Shown here: positions 7,759 through 15,539 of the stretch, piece by piece
Position numbering within the stretch: the stretch's first letter is position 1
Layout: each line of letters starts with the position of its first letter
Program-made: the position numbers and the translations under genes
Assembly: GCA_004556705.1 (NCBI GenBank)
Contig: SFGA01000009.1
Coordinates: forward strand, 12,041-76,040
Direction of reading: 5' to 3'
Source of the DNA: Ruminococcus sp.
GTDB taxonomy: Bacteria > Bacillota > Clostridia > Oscillospirales > Acutalibacteraceae
Length of the DNA: 64,000 bases
Notes under the pieces: model-generated
Database searches by the model: none
Told to the model about the DNA's origin: nothing
The model's input: the letters and a program-made list of their open reading frames with translations, nothing else

Positions 7759-8475
7759 TTAATCAACATAAACGTCGATAATATTTTCATCCGAACGAAG
7801 TGTTGAAACAATCAAATCAAGCGACTCCTCGCTCTTCGGGAAAACAATTATCTTAATTGTCGAGGTTTCCTTCTTCTTTGAACGCTTCATATCGCTCTCG
7901 TCAAGAATTTCCATTGAATGAATAGATGCGCCTGCACGTTTAACAAGCTTTGAAATCTCCGGAACCTTTTGAGCAAGATGCTTAACCTCAACATAGATAA
8001 CCTTGCCCGCCTTACCTTTGACAACAACCTTTTTAAGACTGTTAAGCGTAACGTATATGATAATGGTCGCTGCAATAGCACCGCTGTAAAAGCCTGTTCC
8101 TACGGCAATACCTACACACGACACAGCCCAAAGGCTCGCCGCCGTGGTAAGACCCTTAACGGAAAAGCCCTCACGCAAAATAGTACCTGCACCGAGGAAG
8201 CCGACGCCGCTTACAACCTGTGCACTCATACGGCTGAGGTCAATCTCGCCCTCAATGTGCTTGGAAATATATATAGCGGTCATCATAATAAGTGCCGAAC
8301 CTACCGAAACCAATATATGTGTTCTGAAGCCTGCGGGACGGTGCGAATGTTCTCTCTCGAAACCTATTATACCGCCCAATATAACTGCCGTGATAAGTCT
8401 GCATATCCAAGAAACCACGTCAACCCATGATTCTCCTATGCCAAACATATTTACCGCCTCAGTTACCCACTGCAT
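7759..8475 (-). CDS. MgtC/SapB family membrane protein
   Basis: A 238-residue protein. The first about 150 residues form the MgtC/SapB membrane domain with several transmembrane helices and the family signatures GGIIGFEREHSHRPAGFRTH, VGSALIM and VVSGVGFLGAGTI. The last about 85 residues are a soluble ACT-like tail. In enteric bacteria MgtC modulates ATP homeostasis and is co-expressed with the P-type Mg2+ ATPase MgtB; most Firmicutes homologues have no proven role. It lies 17 bases downstream of a degenerate P-type-ATPase-like gene, so the pair is probably co-transcribed. No Mg2+ riboswitch-like leader is possible in so small a gap. Confidence 0.9.
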   Translation of the reverse strand: MQWVTEAVNMFGIGESWVDVVSWICRLITAVILGGIIGFEREHSHRPAGFRTHILVSVGSALIMMTAIYISKHIEGEIDLSRMSAQVVSGVGFLGAGTILREGFSVKGLTTAASLWAVSCVGIAVGTGFYSGAIAATIIIYVTLNSLKKVVVKGKAGKVIYVEVKHLAQKVPEISKLVKRAGASIHSMEILDESDMKRSKKKETSTIKIIVFPKSEESLDLIVSTLRSDENIIDVYVD

Positions 8476-8492
8476 TTTTTATCACACTCTTT

Positions 8493-11468
8493 CTAAATTT
8501 TCTTAATTTTGGATGCAAACGCCACAACTAAAGTCCAAAGCGTTTCAAATAAAAGTATCTGCACAGCACCCGCCTGTGACAGTCCCGAAAGGAAAGAAAA
8601 CATTGCCATAAGAATAACGCTTATTCCTACGCCGATGTATTGCAAAATATTGATTATCCTCCTGCGCTCCTGTAATTTAAGCGCCGAGGTAAACGAATGA
8701 AGGAACGAGTTAACGCTTCCGTTATGCAAAACTCTGCACGGCTCGTTTACAGCCTGCTTTTCGCTCATTTCCTTATACATAAGTCCGGCAACGGGGCTTA
8801 TGACCTTTATAAAGCTCCTCGGGAGTCCGAAATACTGCTCAACAAGCTCCTCGGATATGTTTGAATCCGTTGTGCGAACAAGAATGCTGACGCCTGCCCT
8901 TTCAAGCTCACGCATATATACGGCGGTCTGTTCATCGGCAGAATAGCCCACAACAAACATAGCGGCAACCTTGCCCTCAACCGCAAGATAAACAACCTGT
9001 CTGCCCGAACGGGTAAACACGCTTTCCTCTTCCTTGGATTGAACCTCTACATTGTGCTTTACAAGTAAATCTCTGTTGCCTACAAGCACCCTGTAATTAT
9101 ATATCCAGCCCGAGCAGCCGAGCCGTTCCTCATACGCAAGCGATTCCACATTCGGAAGCATCTCACGCTTTGAAAGAATTATGGAATCAAAAACATCGCT
9201 CAAAGCACCCTCCGACTGGATAACAACCGCAGCCGTATAAAGGATTGCTTCGTCAATTCTCATTGAATTGAACATTTTGATTCCGTACACATTAGCATCG
9301 CCGCCGCTGAAAATATCTCTCGCATCCAGCACCGCAGCGTTGGCGTCAAGCGTGTCCTCAACCGCTTCGTAGCCGGAAATCAATCCGTTCTCGGCGTTGA
9401 GCTTTTTGTTGACGCCTCTAAGAACCGACGCACAAGCAACAACACTTGCGGCAGGCATAGCCATAAGGAATACTCCCGTAAACGAAGTAACGCCGACAAA
9501 GGCATTTTTGTTGATTACAGCCGAAATTATACCGACTATAATACCGGCGGCCAATGCCGCAGGAACAATTACGTTAAAACTGTCCGCCGTCGGGTCAACC
9601 GCACGGGACATTTCAACAAATTTATACGGGAAATTAACCTTTGCACAATAGCGAATGTCGGGGTCCTTAATCATAAGGCCCCTGCCGACCTCAAATGCAA
9701 TTCCGTCGTCGTCAATTTTCTTAACCGCATAAGCATTTTTCTGCTCACGGTTTATAAGTATAAAGTTATCAATATCGTTGTTTGTTGTTATATAATCACC
9801 GATATTTATCAAAAGCACGGGGAACAACGCCACCGCAGAATAAATATGCGTGCCGCTTAAAACAAGGTCGCCGAAGCCGAGTGATACGACGCACTGAATA
9901 ATGCCTGTCAACAGAGAAGCCGTCAAAGCAGTATTCTTGTTAAAGCGTTTTTCTTTAAGATTTTCAATGCAATCGGCTATTGATTTATAGTTTACCGCAC
10001 CGACCGCAACGAGAACAATCAAATTGCCTACAGAATAGACAAACGGGCTGTCGGAGAACAATGCGAAGCTTCCTAAGAATGATGTAATTGCCGAGCAAGC
10101 GAATAACAAGGCAAGAGCCAACGAGCAAACGATAATTTTACGCTTTCCGTAGGAACGCTCCTTCATATAAATTTCATATACTGCCTTAGCGTCCTTAGGT
10201 CCGAAGAACTCACGTGCAACGCTTACCGTTCTCGGCTTACGCTTTTTGCGTTTTTCTTTTACGGGAGCTTCCTCAATATCGGAAATTTCCGCTTCCTCGC
10301 CGTCTGCGGCTTTCTCCTCGGGAAGAACTACGGCTTTCGTCTTTTCGTTATCGTAATTTTCTTCGTCTTTCTGCTCTGACGCATCAGAATAAACATCATC
10401 GTCGTCAACCTCAATGTTCGGGAAGAGCCTGAACTTGCTCGCCTTATCCCTACGGATTTTGCGAAGCTTTTCCTCCTCCTCTGCCTCGTTGACGATATTT
10501 ACCTCTTCCTGCTCGTTAAAGCCGTCCAGGACAATCTGATTTTCGTCCTCGGGGAACGCATTTGATTTTAATGTGCCCGATTGAGCCTCCATTTCAAGCC
10601 TTTGCTGTGCGTCATACTCGTCTGACGCATCAACAAGTATAGGAATAGGCGACAGTCCGTCGGTAGAAGTCTTTTCAAGCGATGATTTTTTAACAACAAC
10701 GCCGTGTTTTTCAATCGTTTTTGCAGGCAAATCCTTGAGCAAATCTCTGTGATCCTGCGTTTTTTCAATATCAAGCGTCGGCTTATTCAAAAAGCGTTCA
10801 CGGTACGGATCGGTTTCCATACCGCCCTTTTTAGCCGTGTTGCCCGTTCTGATTATTTTATTTTCTCCGATATGGTGGTTTATATTTTCATTTCTTACAG
10901 CCCTTGCTTCAACCTCATTGAAAACCCTTGTCTTTTCAATGCTTATCTGACCGGGAATTTCTTTTTCGGCTTTAGACTCTTCATTCTCAACTGTTTCCTC
11001 GTCAATTGAGGGGGCTTCGTTTTCCTCAGCCGAACTTATCAACGGCTCAATTTCAGGCTCTTTTTCTTCAAATTCTTTCAAAAGAGACTCTGTGCTCTCG
11101 TTTTCAATTCGTGTTTTTATCGCACCCGTCTCAATCGAATTTTTCATTGCAAATTCCTTGAGACCGAGTGTCGAAGTCTTTTCGATTTTTCTGTTTTCTT
11201 TAGCTTTATCAACGGTTTTTTCTTCCTGCACGGGAGCTTTCTCCTCAACAGGCTCAACCTTTTCTTGTGCTTTATCAGATGTTTCTGTACCGTTATCAAC
11301 AGGGGTGTCGTTACTTTCTTTGTTTTCAACAGTATCATCTGCGAGCAATGCGTCAATTTCGTCAAGCGACCAAAGCCTTTCGGGTGCTGTTTGCTCCCCT
11401 GTCAGCTGCTTAACGTCATTCAAAATCGAATCAATCGACATATCATTAAACAAATCGTTTTTAGACAT
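8493..11468 (-). CDS. degenerate P-type (P1B-like) ATPase homologue with long acidic N-terminus
   Basis: A 991-residue protein. Residues 1-440 are acidic, low-complexity and probably disordered, with four short EKT motifs (KIEKTSTLGL, SIEKTRVF, DIEKTQDH, SLEKTSTDGL). From about 442 on it follows a heavy-metal-ATPase plan: helices, then AMPAASVVACASV where these pumps have the CPC/PxxK helix, then GLISGYEAVEDTLDANAAVL, equivalent to GILIKGGEALE...VVFD. The DKTGT phosphorylation motif is replaced by DARDIF (Asp near 715), the TGDN motif by RTTDSN, and the GDGxNDAP loop is absent; an ERRRIINILQYIG helix is kept. It should not pump by the usual cycle and may be a regulator or scaffold. SD AGGGGTG. 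It lies between rlmB and the mgtC-family gene. Confidence 0.75.
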   Translation of the reverse strand: MSKNDLFNDMSIDSILNDVKQLTGEQTAPERLWSLDEIDALLADDTVENKESNDTPVDNGTETSDKAQEKVEPVEEKAPVQEEKTVDKAKENRKIEKTSTLGLKEFAMKNSIETGAIKTRIENESTESLLKEFEEKEPEIEPLISSAEENEAPSIDEETVENEESKAEKEIPGQISIEKTRVFNEVEARAVRNENINHHIGENKIIRTGNTAKKGGMETDPYRERFLNKPTLDIEKTQDHRDLLKDLPAKTIEKHGVVVKKSSLEKTSTDGLSPIPILVDASDEYDAQQRLEMEAQSGTLKSNAFPEDENQIVLDGFNEQEEVNIVNEAEEEEKLRKIRRDKASKFRLFPNIEVDDDDVYSDASEQKDEENYDNEKTKAVVLPEEKAADGEEAEISDIEEAPVKEKRKKRKPRTVSVAREFFGPKDAKAVYEIYMKERSYGKRKIIVCSLALALLFACSAITSFLGSFALFSDSPFVYSVGNLIVLVAVGAVNYKSIADCIENLKEKRFNKNTALTASLLTGIIQCVVSLGFGDLVLSGTHIYSAVALFPVLLINIGDYITTNNDIDNFILINREQKNAYAVKKIDDDGIAFEVGRGLMIKDPDIRYCAKVNFPYKFVEMSRAVDPTADSFNVIVPAALAAGIIVGIISAVINKNAFVGVTSFTGVFLMAMPAASVVACASVLRGVNKKLNAENGLISGYEAVEDTLDANAAVLDARDIFSGGDANVYGIKMFNSMRIDEAILYTAAVVIQSEGALSDVFDSIILSKREMLPNVESLAYEERLGCSGWIYNYRVLVGNRDLLVKHNVEVQSKEEESVFTRSGRQVVYLAVEGKVAAMFVVGYSADEQTAVYMRELERAGVSILVRTTDSNISEELVEQYFGLPRSFIKVISPVAGLMYKEMSEKQAVNEPCRVLHNGSVNSFLHSFTSALKLQERRRIINILQYIGVGISVILMAMFSFLSGLSQAGAVQILLFETLWTLVVAFASKIKKI

Positions 11469-11492
11469 TTTAACACCCCTAATCTAATAGAT

Positions 11493-12239
11493 TTATCTTC
11501 CGCAAGATACCTCGTACATCAAAATACCCGCCGCAACAGATGCGTTGAGTGAATTTATATTGCCTTTCATCGGCAAAGAAACGATAGCGTCGCACTTTTG
11601 CCTTATAAGCTTGCCTATGCCCTTGCCCTCGGAACCTATAACAAGCACGACTGCACCCGAAAAATCGGTTTTCTTATAATCTGTACCGTCCATATCGGCA
11701 CCGTAAACCCAGCAGCCCTTTTCCTTTAGCTCGTCAATCGTTGAAGCGAGGTTAGATACCCTCGCAACCCTCATATATTCGAGCGCACCTGCCGAAGTCT
11801 TGCCGACTGTAAAGTTGAGCGACGCACTGCGCCTTTTCGGAATGATTACGCCGTGCACGCCGGCACACTCGGCTGTTCTGATAATCGCACCGAGGTTGTG
11901 CGGATCCTCTATTTCGTCACAAACAACAATAAACGGTGCTTCGCCCTTTTCCTCGGCATAAGCGAAAATATCCTCAACGCTTGCATATTCGTGAGCCGCA
12001 ACATAAGCCGCAACACCCTGATGATTTGCTCCGCCGCACATAAAATCGAGCTTCTTCGAGTCAACCTCTTTAACAACCGCACCCTTTTCCTTTGCCATAG
12101 AAGCAAGTCTTGAAAGTGCAGGATTGTTATTGTTTCTAATAAGAATAAGCGTGTCGATTTCCCTGTCGGATTTCAACGCTTCCGTTACAGCATTTCTGCC
12201 GATAAGCAAATCGGGCTTTTTATCGTCGTCTCTTATCAT
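11493..12239 (-). CDS. rlmB: TrmH/SpoU-family 23S rRNA (guanosine-2'-O-)-methyltransferase
   Basis: A 248-residue SPOUT methyltransferase. Residues about 8-80 are the SpoU substrate-binding domain (LLIGRNAVTEAL). The catalytic knot domain shows the three family motifs: DPHNLGAIIRTAECAG, VIGSEGKGIGKL and SLPMKGNINSLNASVAAGIL. It transfers a methyl from SAM to ribose in 23S rRNA; RlmB of E. coli modifies G2251, and the closest Firmicutes relatives are often called YacO/TrmH. The ATG has GGAGAGATAT directly upstream and a TTGTAA-18-TATAAT promoter. It is the first gene of the unit leading into the ATPase-like gene. Confidence 0.92.
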   Translation of the reverse strand: MIRDDDKKPDLLIGRNAVTEALKSDREIDTLILIRNNNNPALSRLASMAKEKGAVVKEVDSKKLDFMCGGANHQGVAAYVAAHEYASVEDIFAYAEEKGEAPFIVVCDEIEDPHNLGAIIRTAECAGVHGVIIPKRRSASLNFTVGKTSAGALEYMRVARVSNLASTIDELKEKGCWVYGADMDGTDYKKTDFSGAVVLVIGSEGKGIGKLIRQKCDAIVSLPMKGNINSLNASVAAGILMYEVSCGR

Positions 12240-12282
12240 ATATCTCTCCGTGTAAAATATAGCTAATCCATTTTATTAGAGT

Positions 12283-12312
12283 ATTATACCACATACTGAT
12301 AGTGCTTTACAA
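12283..12312 (-). promoter_or_regulatory. promoter of the rlmB-mgtC-family operon
   Basis: On the minus strand TTGTAA, an 18-base spacer and TATAAT, about 40 bases before the rlmB ATG. No other good promoter is seen before the next two genes. Confidence 0.65.
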
Positions 12313-12370
12313 TAGGAATTTTACTATATTTTGTGTGTAAACCGCCTGCTTTTAGGACATAAAATACAAA

Positions 12371-12402
12371 AACGCACCCCGACGGACGTGTCGAAGTGCG
12401 TT
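12371..12402 (-). terminator. terminator after the class II aldolase-like gene
   Basis: AACGCAC / GTGCGTT outer stem with an inner CGAC / GTCG pair. On the minus strand it is followed by TTTGTATTTT. It ends transcription coming from the aldolase-like gene. Confidence 0.75.
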
Positions 12403-12415
12403 GTATCAGACAAAA

Positions 12416-13639
12416 TTATTTGCTTGCCTGCTTTGAGTATTTTTTAAGATAAATAAATCTCATAAGTCTTGTTTCAATGGGATTTATGGGCTTAGCCGTA
12501 CCGAAGAGGTCAGCGCCGACCTGAGTCTTACAGCCCTTTTCCATTACGTGCTCAACCGCAGTTGCGTCATATTCACTGCCTGCAACGCAAAGAGCACCGT
12601 TGTTGTCAAGCACAACCGTATTTCTGCCCTTGAGAGCTTTAACAACCTTTTTTGCTGATTTAAGAGTGCTGTTCGGGTTGAAAAATGCGTGTCTTACGGT
12701 TGCACCGCAAAGCTGTGCGAAGTCGTCAAGCAACGGCTTCATAGTCTTGCCCTTTGCCGAAACAGCCATAACCTCAGGAGAGGTGTTGTGAATGATATAA
12801 TTTACGTCCTTGCGTTTCTTATAAATCATTCTGTGAAGTTCTGCCGAATTCGGGTAATCGTTACCTGCTACAAGCTCGCCCGTCTTGATGTCGATTCTTG
12901 TGATTTTACCCTCGCCGTTTACAGAGGTAATATTGAATACGCTGCCGTCTCTCTCACTGTTGCAAACGTCATATCTTACTGCTTTTGCTATCTTTGCATC
13001 CGCATATTTCTCGCCGATATAATCAGCAATCGAGCTGAGATTTTCAGCAACCTTACCTGTAACCTCATTGTATTTTTTACGAAGGCAGTCCTCACATATA
13101 ACCTCAAGCTCTGAAGCTACTCTTGATGCCTCGTCATAGTCAACGCCCATGCAAAGTGCGCCGTGATGAGCCATAAGCACAGCCTTTGAGTCGGTTCTCT
13201 TGATCGCCGCAATAACGCCCTCACGAAGCTTGCCCGTGCCGGGAAGTCCGTAGGATGCAAGCGGAACGTCGTTTCCGACTACCTCTGCACTCTTCTTTGA
13301 CACGCTGTTGATGTCAAAACCTAAAGCACCGATAACAGATGCTTCCTTTTGATGTGTATGAATTACGAAATTGACATCGGGACGAAGCTTATATGCCGCT
13401 GCGTGAATTCCTTTTTCCGATGAGGGCTTAATGTCGCCTTCATAGGAGCAGTCCTCGATATTTACAAGCACGATTTCGTCGGGAGTAAGATTTTCATAAG
13501 CTCTGCCCGAGGGTGTGATAACGAACTGTGTATCCGATACACGGCACGAAATATTACCCCAGGTACGAACTATAATGCCCTCTGCGAGCAATTCTTTACC
13601 TGCTCTGATGACAAGCTCTTTTGCTTCTAAAATGTTCAT
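12416..13639 (-). CDS. tandem class II aldolase/adducin-family protein
   Basis: A 407-residue protein made of two aldolase_II domains. The first (about 1-215) keeps FVIHTHQKEA and MAHHGALCMG, the His residues that bind the catalytic metal, and a Glu in the SSEKGIHAAAY block. The second (about 225-400) has the same fold pattern but IIHNTSPEVM in place of the HTH motif and NNGALCVAG, so it has lost metal ligands and is probably structural. Family members cleave or decarboxylate phosphorylated sugars (fuculose-P, ribulose-P or oxo-tetronate-P); which one is not readable here. SD GAGGTGAA. It lies downstream of the class III aminotransferase gene, with an 81-base gap holding a palindromic repeat, and is probably in the same operon. 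Confidence 0.85.
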   Translation of the reverse strand: MNILEAKELVIRAGKELLAEGIIVRTWGNISCRVSDTQFVITPSGRAYENLTPDEIVLVNIEDCSYEGDIKPSSEKGIHAAAYKLRPDVNFVIHTHQKEASVIGALGFDINSVSKKSAEVVGNDVPLASYGLPGTGKLREGVIAAIKRTDSKAVLMAHHGALCMGVDYDEASRVASELEVICEDCLRKKYNEVTGKVAENLSSIADYIGEKYADAKIAKAVRYDVCNSERDGSVFNITSVNGEGKITRIDIKTGELVAGNDYPNSAELHRMIYKKRKDVNYIIHNTSPEVMAVSAKGKTMKPLLDDFAQLCGATVRHAFFNPNSTLKSAKKVVKALKGRNTVVLDNNGALCVAGSEYDATAVEHVMEKGCKTQVGADLFGTAKPINPIETRLMRFIYLKKYSKQASK

Positions 13640-13665
13640 TTATTTCACCTCGTCAAAGAGAATGT

Positions 13666-13692
13666 GGGGCGGGCGGTCAGGCTGCCCGCCCC
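13666..13692 (+). repeat. GC-rich palindromic repeat element
   Basis: GGGGCGGGC / GCCCGCCCC 9-bp perfect stem with a CTAT tail, in the gap between the aldolase-like and aminotransferase genes. It has the same general build as the palindromic repeats at 1206-1378. In mRNA it would form a stable hairpin without a T-tract, perhaps tuning relative expression or mRNA stability rather than terminating. Confidence 0.7.
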
Positions 13693-13720
13693 TATTTGTG
13701 CTTTAATAAGCCGTTAAATA

Positions 13721-15205
13721 TCAGTCTTCGGGCTTAACTGCTACGTTTTCAAATACCTTGTCGAAGCAAGCAAGAGCCTGATCGATCATCTTAGGTGTAT
13801 AAGCAGCAGAAGTGTAAAGACGTGAGCCTGCGAGTGTTACGAGGCCTTCTGCCATATAAGCTGCGCCCATGTGCTGCATCTCTTTCTTACGAACAGATGT
13901 TGCATTGAGTACGCCCGGAATTGTCCACGGCTTTGACCAGTCGATTGAATAGTGCATTGTACCGACTGTCTCAAGGTGGCAGATTGAACCTTCGTTCCAG
14001 CATACGAACGGAAGACCGTGCTTTTTAACAAGTTCTTTAAGACCGTTTGTAAGTCTGTCGCCCATCTGACCTGCCTTCTGGCAAGCGTTTGTTCTGTCGA
14101 TTTCCTCAAGAGTATAGTAGCCTGCGCAGCATGAAAGCGGGTTAGCTGTCATTGTACCGCCTGTAAATGCCTTCTTAACTTTCTCGCCCGAGTCATCAAG
14201 ACCTGAGCCGAGGTGCTTCATGTATTCTTTCTTACCGCCTACGCCGCCTGCGCCCGGATAGCCGCCTGCGATAACCTTACCGAAGATTGTAAGGTCAGGA
14301 GATACTCCGAAGAAGCCCTGAGCACCTGCCATACCGATACGGAAGCCTGTAACAACCTCATCGAATACAAGGAGTGCGCCATACTTACGGCAAAGTCTTT
14401 CAACGCCCTTGTTGAACTCATAGTCAAGCGGGGTTGTACCGCTTTCGGGGCCTACCGGCTCGATGTAAACAGCAGCTGTGCCGCCACGGAACTGATTGAG
14501 CCAAAGCTTTCTTTCAAGATCCTCAAGATCGCCGGGGAAGAACTCCTGCATGTGTCTGAAGATGTAAAGCGGAACGCCGCTTGCCTGTGTGAACTTTGAA
14601 CCGGGAATACGGATACCGTAACCCATCTGATCCGACCAGCCGTGATAAGCGCCGCCCATTTTAATAATGTTCTTCTTGCCTGTTGCAAGACGAGCGATAC
14701 GAGCAGCTGTCATACAAGCCTCTGTACCTGAGCCCTGCATACGGAACATATCAACCGTTTCAACCGAATCGGAAATCTTTTTAGCAAGCTTATATTCAAA
14801 CTCGTGGAAAAGGCCTGTTGAAGGACCGCATGTGTTAAGAAGGTCGATAACCTGCTCACGAACAGCCTTCGGATTTGAGCCGAGAACTGTCGGGCCGCCT
14901 GCCTGAAGGAAGTCAAAATATTTGTTTCCGTCAATATCATAGAGATATGCGCCCTCTGCCTTTGTGAAAACAAGCGGGAAGGGATAGTTGAATGCAAGGT
15001 TGTGCTGAACTCCGCCCGGAATTACAGACTTAGCTTCCTCGATCATCTCTTTAGACTTCTTGCACTTCTTGCCATAGTACTCTTCTTCATAATTCTTAAG
15101 AGTATCGGGCTTGATTGTGTAAATCGGCTTTTTGATAAGCTCGTCAAGCTCTCTGTTTATGGCTTTTGCATCATGGTATTCTGAAATTGCAAATCTTGTG
15201 TCCAT
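13721..15205 (-). CDS. class III aminotransferase, glutamate-1-semialdehyde aminomutase-like
   Basis: A 494-residue PLP enzyme with about 60 extra N-terminal residues. Key elements are GSGTEACMTAARIARLAT, GAYHGWSDQM, LLVFDEVVTGFRIG (Asp contacting the PLP pyridine nitrogen) and FGKVIAGGYPGAGG with the Schiff-base Lys. The fold is that of HemL, but I see no other heme genes and the sequence departs from true HemL, so an amine or amino-sugar transaminase or mutase is more likely. I chose the ATG at 15205 because GGAGGAAATACC precedes it; an in-frame ATG at 15241 is only some 17 bases from the predicted transcription start. Codon use looks like that of highly expressed genes. It is followed by the class II aldolase-like gene. 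Confidence 0.87.
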   Translation of the reverse strand: MDTRFAISEYHDAKAINRELDELIKKPIYTIKPDTLKNYEEEYYGKKCKKSKEMIEEAKSVIPGGVQHNLAFNYPFPLVFTKAEGAYLYDIDGNKYFDFLQAGGPTVLGSNPKAVREQVIDLLNTCGPSTGLFHEFEYKLAKKISDSVETVDMFRMQGSGTEACMTAARIARLATGKKNIIKMGGAYHGWSDQMGYGIRIPGSKFTQASGVPLYIFRHMQEFFPGDLEDLERKLWLNQFRGGTAAVYIEPVGPESGTTPLDYEFNKGVERLCRKYGALLVFDEVVTGFRIGMAGAQGFFGVSPDLTIFGKVIAGGYPGAGGVGGKKEYMKHLGSGLDDSGEKVKKAFTGGTMTANPLSCCAGYYTLEEIDRTNACQKAGQMGDRLTNGLKELVKKHGLPFVCWNEGSICHLETVGTMHYSIDWSKPWTIPGVLNATSVRKKEMQHMGAAYMAEGLVTLAGSRLYTSAAYTPKMIDQALACFDKVFENVAVKPED

Positions 15206-15264
15206 TGGTATTTCCTCCGTCTCTTTTTTGTATTCACTCATAAAGTGAATTACTATTCACCTCA

Positions 15265-15292
15265 ATTATAGCACTTATAAATCAAATGTCAA
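15265..15292 (-). promoter_or_regulatory. promoter of the aminotransferase-aldolase unit
   Basis: On the minus strand TTGACA (15287-15292), a 16-base spacer and TATAAT (15265-15270). Both hexamers are exact consensus. The start near 15258 gives a leader of about 50 bases to the ATG at 15205. Confidence 0.75.
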
Positions 15293-15494
15293 ATGTTTTT
15301 GAAAAATTTTTTGTAAATCTTTGATAGGCTTTAGTTAATTTTTGTCTATCAGCTTTATTTGATAGATGATTTTTAACTACATATATGCAAACGCACACAA
15401 TATATATGTTATAAGGCTGTCAAACCGCAAGATATGTCAGCGTTACAATTTTTTCGGTGAATATATGGGCAAAAACACAACAAACGTGAAAAAA

Positions 15495-15520
15495 TCGGGC
15501 AAAGGATAGCCCTTGCCCGA
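15495..15520 (-). terminator. terminator after the 592-residue membrane protein gene
   Basis: TCGGGCAA / TTGCCCGA stem extended by GG/CC across one mismatch, followed on the minus strand by TTTTTTCACG. Good Rho-independent form. Confidence 0.8.
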
Positions 15521-15539
15521 CAGTTTCTGCTTAATGTGT

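Noticed and set aside
13721..15205. Heme-pathway hemL
   Set aside because: The fold matches, but the N-terminal extension, departures from HemL and absence of other heme genes argue against it.
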